This document shows, one piece after another, positions 14,122 to 19,129 of a stretch of DNA of 19,129 nucleotides. Position 1 is the stretch's first letter; each line of letters starts with the position of its first letter. Under the pieces are notes generated by a model that was not told the origin of the DNA, searched no databases, and was given only the letters and a program-made list of their open reading frames with translations. Position numbers and translations under genes: made by a program. This DNA is from AR5 sp035762565 (GTDB lineage: Bacteria; Methylomirabilota; Methylomirabilia; Rokubacteriales; CSP1-6): the NCBI GenBank assembly GCA_035762565.1, contig DASTOJ010000304.1:1-19129 (forward strand). The letters run 5' to 3'.

Positions 14122-14601
14122 ATGGGAGCGAAAGGTGAAGCGTTCGCGAAGCAGTTCGAGGCGAAGGCCCAGGAGGCGACGGCGGTGCTCGAGAAGCTGA
14201 GCGACGCGGACTGGAAGAAGGTCACGGACGCGGAGAAGTGGTCCGTCGGCGTGACCGCGCACCACGTGGCCGGCAGTCACGAGCCGATCGCGAACATCAT
14301 CAAGGCGGTCGTGGCTGGGCAATCGCTCGGCAACTTCACGATGGACATGCTGCACGAGATGAACGCCAAGCATGCGAAGGAACACGCCAACTGCACGAAG
14401 ACGGAAACGATCGAGCTCCACACGAAGGGCGCAGCCGTGGCGGCGGCGGTCGTGCGTGGCCTGAGCGACGATCAGCTGGCGAAGAGCGGCACCGTCCTCA
14501 CCGACGCGCCGCCAATGACGGCCGAGCAGGTCGTCACCGGCATCCTGATCAACCACATCGACGACCACTTCGGCAGCATCCGGAAGACGGTCGGCCGCTG
14601 A
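14122..14601 (+). CDS. DinB/mycothiol-dependent maleylpyruvate isomerase-like four-helix protein
   Basis: This is a 159-residue, mainly helical cytoplasmic protein. ATG 14122 sits after GAGGAGG. Three histidine positions fit the DinB_2 metal site: H47/H48 in SVGVTAHHVAGSH, then H135 and H139 in INHIDDHFGSI. The opening FEAKAQEATAVLEKLSDADWKKVTDAEKWSVG matches the helix 1-loop-WSV pattern of that superfamily. Members include thiol transferases and damage-inducible proteins of unknown function. It is convergent with the rhodanese gene, with a strong hairpin between them. Confidence 0.75.
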   Translation: MGAKGEAFAKQFEAKAQEATAVLEKLSDADWKKVTDAEKWSVGVTAHHVAGSHEPIANIIKAVVAGQSLGNFTMDMLHEMNAKHAKEHANCTKTETIELHTKGAAVAAAVVRGLSDDQLAKSGTVLTDAPPMTAEQVVTGILINHIDDHFGSIRKTVGR

Positions 14602-14621
14602 CGAACGGCCCGTCGGAGCAG

Positions 14622-14652
14622 CGGTGGCGGCGGGCACGGTCCGCCGCCACCG
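14622..14652. terminator. Strong GC hairpin between convergent genes, probable bidirectional terminator
   Basis: CGGTGGCGGCGG (14622-14633) pairs perfectly with CCGCCGCCACCG (14641-14652), 12 bp with a 7-base loop, 20 bp after the DinB-like stop. No T-run follows on either strand, as is common in GC-rich genomes. It is placed to end both the DinB-like and the rhodanese transcripts. Confidence 0.6.
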
Positions 14653-14739
14653 ACCGGCCGCCGGCCATGCGCCGTCGATCACGCGCCTCCGTGAGGCTAC
14701 CGTCCATACACGGGCGTGAGCGACGGCATGGCGTCCTCC

Positions 14740-15207
14740 TCACTGCTCGAAGGCGTAGCCTTCGGCGTGCCATTCCTTGTCACCGCCGTGCATGACCATG
14801 ATCCGGCGGTACCCGAGGTGGTACGCCGCGACCGCGGCGTCCGGACTCTGGGCTCAGGTGGGTCCGCCGCAGTAGAAGACCAGGAGCTGCGAGCGATCCG
14901 TCGGGAGCCGCTCGGGGCGGAGCAGGCGCTTCGGCCGCCGGAGGTCGACGAGCCTGAGCGACGCGTCCTCGGCGGGAATCGAGATGGCCCCGGGCAGGTG
15001 TCCGCGGCGGTAGTGCACTTCGTCGCGCGCGTCGATCAGCGTGAGCGACTCGCCGCGGGTCAGCATCGCATGGAGCTCCCGCGCGGAGATGAACCGGATC
15101 CCGGCGGCTTCGAGGTCCGCGCGCCAGTCGGGCCGGATCGCGCAGCCACTGTGCGTGAGGGCGACCAGGGCGACGAGGAGCGACGCGAGTGCGGCGCGTG
15201 CGTTCAC
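14740..15207 (-). CDS. Exported rhodanese-like selenoprotein, UGA-encoded Sec at residue 118
   Basis: This is a 155-residue rhodanese-fold protein (sulfur or selenium transfer, or thiol redox chemistry) placed outside the cytoplasm. GTG 15207 opens a signal sequence (VNARAALASLLVALVALTHSGC) that could be a lipoprotein signal with an atypical lipobox, the mature part starting at the Cys near residue 22. The rhodanese body follows: LEAAGIRFISARELHAML, LTLIDARDEVHYRRGHLPGAISIP, LLVFYCGGPT. The next codon is TGA (14856-14854), and the frame continues AQSPDAAVAAYHLGYRRIMV and MHGGDKEWHAEGY to TGA at 14742-14740. Relatives read YCGGPTCxxSxxAA, so UGA replaces the second Cys, giving C113-G-G-P-T-U118. 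A hairpin with a GGTC loop lies 20 nt downstream. Without UGA decoding the fold would lose its final helices. The start is less certain than the Sec call. Confidence 0.88.
14820..14842 (-). promoter_or_regulatory. bSECIS-like hairpin of the rhodanese gene
   Basis: On the minus strand ACGCCGC (14840-14834) pairs with GCGGCGT (14829-14823) around a GGTC loop (14833-14830). Two more G-C pairs continue the stem past a single bulged A. The loop starts after 20 nt downstream of the UGA at 14856-14854. The GGUC loop is the one in the E. coli fdhF SECIS. Confidence 0.83.
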
Positions 15208-15315
15208 CGGGCGTACGGCCTGATCGACCCGGAGCCGGCAGCACGTCGGGTGGCGTGAAGACGGCCAGATAGCCGTCATCGTCCGGATGGTGCACTCCAC
15301 TCGCGGGCGGCGTCG

Positions 15316-15347
15316 TCGACCGTCACACCCTGGGTGGGGACGGTCGA
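15316..15347. repeat. Perfect inverted repeat in the rhodanese upstream region
   Basis: TCGACCGT (15316-15323) and ACGGTCGA (15340-15347) are perfect inverted copies 16 bp apart, and the spacer contains a smaller CACC/GGTG repeat. If transcription starts at the promoter at 15390-15418, this would be a hairpin in the 5' leader. It could instead be an operator. Confidence 0.45.
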
Positions 15348-15389
15348 TCATCTGGAGATAGCTCGTCGCCGCGCGGCATCGGTCCGGCC

Positions 15390-15418
15390 ATTCTGGTGAT
15401 GGGCCCCGTCCTTGTCAA
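15390..15418 (-). promoter_or_regulatory. Putative promoter reading toward the rhodanese gene
   Basis: On the minus strand a consensus TTGACA (15418-15413), a 17-bp spacer and CAGAAT (15395-15390) precede the rhodanese gene by about 180 bp. The leader would contain the inverted repeat at 15316-15347. It lies at the edge of the mobile-element debris, so it may have come with that element. Confidence 0.45.
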
Positions 15419-15860
15419 CGGTCGTCAAGTGTCAGTTTTCCCTGACCCCTGGGGGGACGTTGATTGCGCGGAGACCAGCGCGATGACGTTGCACGCCTGG
15501 CCGGCGATCCACATCGCGCTCGCCCGCCGCGCGGACCCGCGCGGCGGCCAGGCCCTGGGGCTCGCAGTGACCGCACGGAAACCGAGCGCGGGACGTCGTC
15601 GCGACACCGGACGAGATCACGCCAGGCCTTCTCGGTCGCGTCGGGTACGTGCGCCTGCTCCCCTCCGGCACCTTTCGAGGAGTCGAGAGAGGGCGCGGCA
15701 TGGGCGAGAGGATCAACTGAGCCGAGAAGCACCGACGATCGTGGACGCGGCCCCCCTACTCCCAGTACACCTCAATGGCTGTGGCGTATCCATCTTTGGG
15801 CATTGTCGGCGTTCTCACGCTGAGTCTATGTCGTCGCCATGCCCCTCAGCGCCGTGGACT
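15419..15860. other. About 440 bp without a recognisable gene
   Basis: The stretch lies between the rhodanese promoter and the transposase remnant. Open frames exist on both strands but none shows a family motif, ribosome site or signal sequence. A small hairpin GTCAG/CTGAC (15431-15446) is near the left side. It may be unrecognised mobile-element debris; I see nothing firm in it. Confidence 0.4.
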
Positions 15861-15861
15861 A

Positions 15862-16475
15862 CCGTGCGTGTGCTGCTGGGCTTCCAGCGCCTCCGTGCGC
15901 GCCAACACGGGACCCACGACGGGCGGTCGGGATCCGTGACCGTCATCCAGCGCTTCGGGGCGGGTTGAACTTGAACATCCATTTCCACACGCTGCTCCTC
16001 GACGGTGTCTTCTTCGCCGCTGGCGAAGGGAACACGCTCGGTTTCCGGCCACTACCCCCTCCGACCGACGAAGAGGTCGGCGTCGTGCTCACGCGGATCG
16101 CCGCGCGGGTACAGCGTCTGCTCAAACGCCGCGGTCTCGATCCCGGCGACGCTGACCTCTTCCAGGCCGATCCCGTGATCGAAGAATCGCCCGCTCTGGC
16201 TGGCATCAGCAGCGCTTCGATCCGGGGGCGCGTCGCGCTCGGTCCTCGCGCGGGCGCCCGCGTGTGGCGCATGGGGGACGATCCCGACGCACCCTGGGTG
16301 CTCTCGACGGCGCCCTGGCACGCGCATCTCGCGGGCTTTGATCTGCCGCTATCTGCTCCGCCCGGCGGTGGCCCAGGATCGGCTCCGGCTCCTGGACGAT
16401 GGCCGCATCGTGCTCACGCTCAAGACGGCGTGGGCCGATGGCACCCGCCAGCTCGTGTTCGAGCCGCTCGAGCTT
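15862..16475 (+). pseudogene. IS91-family (Y2/HUH) transposase remnant, frameshifted
   Basis: The middle and C-terminal parts of an IS91-type transposase are recognisable in three frames. First comes GSVTVIQRFGAG (about 15930-15965), then after a one-base frame change GLNLNIHFHTLLLDGVFF (from 15961) with the HUH motif HFH. This runs through EVGVVLTRIAARVQRLLKRR, ESPALAGISSASIRGRVALG and WVLSTAPWHAHLAGFDL to about 16345. Another frame change, with loss of about 17 residues, leads to CRYLLRPAVAQDRLRLLDDG to about 16473. The zinc-finger N-terminus is missing. The element is dead; no clear ori/ter ends were found. Confidence 0.75.
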
Positions 16476-16733
16476 CCCGGGGGCGTCTGGCACGGCAAGA
16501 CCCGGGCGTGGTACACCAACGGCCGCCTCCGCTACGAGACCGAGTGGTGGCAGGGCGTGAAGCACGGGAAGTTCACCCTGTGGTACGCCAACGGGCAGAA
16601 GCGGGCGGAGGGGGAGGACCGGCACGCGGTCGTCCACGGGAAGTGGACCTCCTGGGCCGAAGACGGCACCGTGACGCAAGAGCGGATCTTTCAGGCTGGC
16701 GAGACGGGCGTGGCCGCGTCGCCCTCGAGATGA
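16338..16733 (+). CDS. Chimeric ORF: transposase piece fused to MORN-repeat (YwqK-like) tail
   Basis: This 131-residue open frame from TTG 16338 joins two unrelated parts. Residues 1-46 are an IS91 transposase fragment (ICRYLLRPAVAQDRLRLLDD ... FEPLEL). From about residue 48 come MORN_2-type repeats of the YwqK antitoxin-like kind: GVWHGKTRAWYTNGRLRYE, GVKHGKFTLWYANGQKRAEG and HGKWTSWAEDGTVTQ, each about 22 residues with the (H)GKxxxWYxNG core. The junction is in frame at about 16476. Most likely a truncated MORN-repeat gene was captured by the element's decay; whether the hybrid is translated is unknown, as no ribosome site is evident. Confidence 0.55.
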   Translation: MICRYLLRPAVAQDRLRLLDDGRIVLTLKTAWADGTRQLVFEPLELPGGVWHGKTRAWYTNGRLRYETEWWQGVKHGKFTLWYANGQKRAEGEDRHAVVHGKWTSWAEDGTVTQERIFQAGETGVAASPSR

Positions 16734-16766
16734 CGCGGACGAGGCTGTCGCAGGATCCGCCGGAAC

Positions 16767-17489
16767 TCAGGGCGTCTGCGGCGCCATATCGGGTCCAGTC
16801 GGGCGACCGAGGGTGACGAGGACGCTCGGACGCGAGCTCGGCGACGCCGCGATCGATTCATCCGCGGGCGTGCCGGCCACGGTTCGCAGCCGCGCCACAA
16901 GCTCGGCGTAGGAGGATCGGCGCCGGGTGTGCGCGAGCTGCGCTCGATAGTTGTCGACCAGGCTGACGCCGTCGATCACCACGTCACCGATCAGCCACCT
17001 CTTGTCGGGCCTCGTCATCCGGTAGTCGAGTTGGGCGTCGCTGCCCTGCCGGGTTCGGACCGTCGTGCGGACCACCGCAAGCCGCTCCCCGGCGAGATCC
17101 TCGCCGATGACGCGGATCGTGGGTGGCCGATCGCGTGGCAGGCGGGCCCGCACGATGGTGAGATAGGCCCGCTCGAGGACACCCGTGAATGTCCGCGCGA
17201 GGTCGGCGCGCTCGGCGCTGCTGCACTGCTCCCAGTCGGGGCCCAGGGCGCGGCGGGAGGCCTCACGGCCGTCGAACAACGCCCGGGCCAAGCCGCGGAC
17301 GTCATCACGGGCCTGCGTCGCGCTGGTCGCCTCAGTCTGGATCGCGATCGCCCGCCGGAAGAAGGTCTCCAGCTCGCCGCGCGCCGAGGTCGCGGCACCC
17401 GCGAGACCCGGGCTCAGCACGACGAGCGCCAGCCCGGCGAGCGCGACACGTGCCGCCCCCAGGGGTCGTGGATTGTCGAACGGTCTCAT
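16767..17489 (-). CDS. MlaC/Ttg2D-like phospholipid-transport protein
   Basis: This is a 240-residue periplasmic protein of the MlaC (toluene tolerance Ttg2D) family, which carries phospholipids between outer and inner membranes. ATG 17489 follows GGGAGGCGGGA. The signal peptide covers about residues 1-31 (RVALAGLALVVLSPGLAGAA). Family features are CSSAERADLARTFTGVLERAYLTIV (normally FxxLLxxTYxxxL), VRTTVRTRQGSDAQLDYRM, and KRWLIGDVVIDGVSLVDNYRAQL (normally W.V.DV.I.GVSL..NYR.QF). The last 40 residues are Ser/Pro-rich and extend beyond the usual end. No mla partners are nearby, so it is an orphan copy. Confidence 0.85.
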   Translation of the reverse strand: MRPFDNPRPLGAARVALAGLALVVLSPGLAGAATSARGELETFFRRAIAIQTEATSATQARDDVRGLARALFDGREASRRALGPDWEQCSSAERADLARTFTGVLERAYLTIVRARLPRDRPPTIRVIGEDLAGERLAVVRTTVRTRQGSDAQLDYRMTRPDKRWLIGDVVIDGVSLVDNYRAQLAHTRRRSSYAELVARLRTVAGTPADESIAASPSSRPSVLVTLGRPTGPDMAPQTP

Positions 17490-17531
17490 CGCTGTCCCGC
17501 CTCCCGTTTTTCCGTGCGCGTCGTTGACACA

Positions 17532-17543
17532 ACGTCCGAACGT
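17532..17543. promoter_or_regulatory. Small palindrome in the divergent mlaC-17693 intergenic region
   Basis: ACGTCCGAACGT is a 12-bp near-palindrome with one mismatched pair, about 43 bp upstream of the MlaC-like start. It could be an operator. The rest of 17490-17692 shows no convincing promoter pair. Confidence 0.2.
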
Positions 17544-17692
17544 CAGCGGCGGGTACTAAGCAATTCGGTTTCCATTGACCTTGGCTTCCCACGTGCCCTT
17601 GGAGTGTTTACATCGAGTGACCTGACGGCATCCCGGTTGCAGTTTGACCCATTTTCCCGACCGGCTAATTCGATCAGCGGAGGAGCACAGCG

Positions 17693-18274
17693 ATGAGTGA
17701 CACGCGAAGGAACATCGCCGAGTCGGTGAAGGACGGGATCATCGGGGCGATCCGAGGGACCGGCGAGATCGTCAACACGACTGTGGACACCGTGAGCGGC
17801 GCGCTCGTCAATGCCATCCGGGGCACCGGGGCGGTCGGCGCCGCTGCGACCGGCGCGGTGTCCGACGCGCTACGGGGCGTGATCCTGGGCGCCTCGCACG
17901 TGGGCGGAGACCTGGGCGGCGCGGCCAAGGGCGGCGTCATCGGGGTCCTGCGGGCAACGCGGGAGGTCGGCGTCGAAGCGACCGAGACGATCGGCACCAG
18001 CGCCCGCGCCGTGGTGAAAACTACAGCCGAGGTGGGCGGTGATCTCGGCAAGGCGGCGAAGGGCGCCGTCGAGGGCGCCATCGCGGGCGCGCGCGACGTG
18101 GGGCTCAGTGCCGAGTCGGCGGCCTCGGCCGCGGCGACGGGCGCGCTGCAAGGCGCCGGCGAGGTCAGCGCCAAGGCGGTGGAAGAGGTGCGCAACGCCG
18201 CGACGGGGATGATCTCCGGCGTGAAGGTGGTCGTCAAGGAGCCGTTCCGCCGGGAGGAGCGCAAGGCGAGTTGA
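17693..18274 (+). CDS. Repetitive Gly/Ala-rich amphipathic protein of unknown function
   Basis: This 193-residue protein starts at ATG 17693 behind GGAGGAG. It has no Cys, Trp, Tyr or His-rich motif. It is built of irregular repeats of about 20-25 residues with alternating small and charged residues: GIIGAIRGTGEIVNTTVDTVSG, ALVNAIRGTGAVGAAATGAV, GVIGVLRATREVGVEATETI, GAVEGAIAGARDVGLSAESA, GALQGAGEVSAKAVEEV. The phased pattern suggests long amphipathic helices, as in apolipoprotein-like or membrane-lining proteins. There is no signal peptide. I recall similar hypothetical proteins in soil bacteria but no known function. Its stop overlaps the TTG of the next fragment (TTGA). Confidence 0.8.
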   Translation: MSDTRRNIAESVKDGIIGAIRGTGEIVNTTVDTVSGALVNAIRGTGAVGAAATGAVSDALRGVILGASHVGGDLGGAAKGGVIGVLRATREVGVEATETIGTSARAVVKTTAEVGGDLGKAAKGAVEGAIAGARDVGLSAESAASAAATGALQGAGEVSAKAVEEVRNAATGMISGVKVVVKEPFRREERKAS

Positions 18275-18387
18275 CCACCAGAAGGACCTGGCTCCTCGTG
18301 CCCGGGCTGGTCGTGATCGTCTCCGTGCTGACCTTCAACTTCGTCGGCGACGGCCTCCGGGATGCCGCGGACTCCGACAGCCACTGA
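18271..18387 (+). pseudogene. C-terminal scrap of a DppC/OppC-type peptide ABC permease
   Basis: A 38-codon frame from TTG 18271 (overlapping the preceding TGA) reads TRRTWLLVPGLVVIVSVLTF and then NFVGDGLRDAADSDSH. The tail PGLxIxxxVLxFNxxGDGLRDxxD is the almost invariant C-terminus of dipeptide/oligopeptide permeases. The rest of the gene is absent. It is most likely a relic left after the 17693 gene arrived or a deletion occurred; translation as a small membrane peptide by coupling is possible but unproven. Confidence 0.65.
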
Positions 18388-18452
18388 GTCCGGAGGGGGC
18401 CTCGACGGTCGCGTCCCTTACAGGCAACGACGGTGGGGAGACACCCCGGGCC

Positions 18453-18857
18453 TCACCTGAAGGGATCGAGCAACGCGATACCGCAATCCGCGAAGTCGCG
18501 CACGTTTCTCGTCACGAGCGTCAGCCGCTGAAGGTGCGCGGTTGCGGCGATGAGCATGTCCGCCTGGGTCCGAGATACACCTCGAGCCGCCAAGCTCCCA
18601 CGCAAACGACCTGCGGTCGCCGCGATCTCGGCCGTGACGGCCTGCAGCTCGCAGTGCTCCCTCACGAACATCTCGAACCAAGCGTGGATTCGGGGGTTCG
18701 GCCTCCACGTGAGCCCGAACTGAATCTCCTCCAGCGTGATGACGCTCAGCGACACTCTGACGACCGTCCACGCCCAGGCCACGACCCGGTCATTGGGTCG
18801 CTGGCGGGCGAGCTCGCTCAGGACGTTCGTGTCAACGAGAAAGGCGGTCGAGGCCAT
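18453..18857 (-). CDS. vapC: VapC-like PIN-domain toxin
   Basis: This is a 134-residue PIN-domain ribonuclease toxin. ATG 18857 is chosen because MASTAFLVDTNVLSEL is the normal PIN start; the longer frame upstream lies inside the antitoxin gene. Acidic site residues can be read: D9 (VDTNVLSE), the Glu pair in TLEEIQFGL, D in SRTQADMLIAATA, and the TRNVRDFADCGI segment. It overlaps the antitoxin gene by 26 bp, so the two are co-translated. VapC toxins cut tRNA or rRNA; the target here is unknown. Confidence 0.88.
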   Translation of the reverse strand: MASTAFLVDTNVLSELARQRPNDRVVAWAWTVVRVSLSVITLEEIQFGLTWRPNPRIHAWFEMFVREHCELQAVTAEIAATAGRLRGSLAARGVSRTQADMLIAATAHLQRLTLVTRNVRDFADCGIALLDPFR

Positions 18858-19122
18858 CGGCAAACGCGTTCCGTCGGGTCTTGCGTGATGGCGTCCGCAG
18901 GGCATATCGCTCGCGTGCTGCCAGCGCGCGGAGACCCTCGAAGGCCTCGGCGATGGAAGGCAGGCTCCCCTTCTCCCGAATGACGAGAACCCGCTTGGCC
19001 GACTCGGCATCGATCACCGCGGCGACGACGCGGTCGCGATTGCAGATGAGCTGCGGCTCTTTCGCCGCGCGCCGAAGGACTTCGGAGAACCGCTGTTTCG
19101 CCTGACCGATCTTCCACCGCAT
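18832..19122 (-). CDS. Phd/YefM-type antitoxin of the VapC pair
   Basis: This is a 96-residue antitoxin. ATG 19122 lies at the window edge and begins MRWKIGQAKQRFSEVLRRA, followed by PQLICNRDRVVAAVIDAE, the Phd fold pattern (W.xxxAKxxFSExxRxA ... VxRxxVAVVI). The C-terminal half (GSLPSIAEAFEGLRALAARE) should wrap the toxin. It is upstream of vapC, the usual order, and probably represses their common promoter, which lies mostly outside the window. Confidence 0.85.
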   Translation of the reverse strand: MRWKIGQAKQRFSEVLRRAAKEPQLICNRDRVVAAVIDAESAKRVLVIREKGSLPSIAEAFEGLRALAARERYALRTPSRKTRRNAFADGLDRLSR

Positions 19123-19129
19123 GGCCCTT

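Noticed and set aside
15431..15446. GTCAG/CTGAC hairpin as the end of an insertion sequence.
   Set aside because: No partner copy or target duplication was found, and IS91-type elements do not have inverted-repeat ends.
1..19129. CRISPR arrays, tRNA or rRNA genes.
   Set aside because: No regularly spaced direct repeats and no tRNA or rRNA signatures were seen on reading both strands by eye.

Overview
The window is GC-rich, densely coded DNA. It carries tripartite tricarboxylate and NitT/TauT-type uptake operons, two type II toxin-antitoxin pairs and many decayed gene fragments. This fits an uncultured soil or subsurface bacterium; a Rokubacteria/Methylomirabilota-like or proteobacterial origin is my guess, since no rRNA or marker gene is present. 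UGA is an ordinary stop for most genes here, so the genetic code is standard.

The main discovery is three selenoprotein genes that a standard gene caller would break into pieces. A peroxiredoxin-like gene (107-781) has UGA at codon 83, exactly where the family has the first Cys of its WCPYC motif. The next gene, an OsmC-like gene (778-1287) joined by an ATGA overlap, has UGA at codon 73, where OsmC/Ohr proteins carry their peroxidatic Cys. On the other strand, a rhodanese-like exported gene (14740-15207) has UGA at codon 118, replacing the last Cys of a CGGPTC motif. In all three, homology continues in frame after the UGA, and a compact hairpin puts its apical loop 19-20 nt downstream, matching bacterial SECIS geometry. 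Two of the hairpins have the GGU loop start known from E. coli fdhF. The peroxiredoxin-OsmC operon is divergent from a TetR-type regulator whose first ten codons are at the left edge, with overlapping palindromes between them. The likely picture is a repressor-controlled, selenium-dependent peroxide or electrophile defence operon.

Layout: 1-1287 TetR start and selenoprotein operon; 1389-2129 a dehydrogenase remnant and a DoxX-like membrane protein; 2219-7472 a five-gene operon (PhnD-like binding protein, amidohydrolase, TctC, TctB, TctA), probably for uptake and hydrolytic processing of an organic acid or amide/heterocycle; 7501-7757 a decayed zinc-ribbon/TPR gene; 7779-8416 a RelE/ParE-Phd toxin-antitoxin pair with a strong, apparently leaderless promoter; 8614-9604 a tandem cupin and a deleted amidohydrolase; 9679-10617 an EamA exporter lacking a start codon; 10666-13288 an ABC importer operon on the minus strand; 13421-13936 an exported NTF2-like protein; 14122-14601 a DinB-like protein; 14740-15207 the rhodanese selenoprotein; 15396-16733 a decayed IS91-type transposase fused to a MORN-repeat tail; 16767-17489 an MlaC-like protein; 17693-18387 a repetitive Gly/Ala-rich protein followed by a peptide-permease scrap; 18453-19122 a Phd-VapC pair.

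No tRNA, rRNA or CRISPR array was seen. The Sec machinery genes (selA, selB, selC, selD) are not in the window and must be elsewhere if the selenoprotein reading is right.
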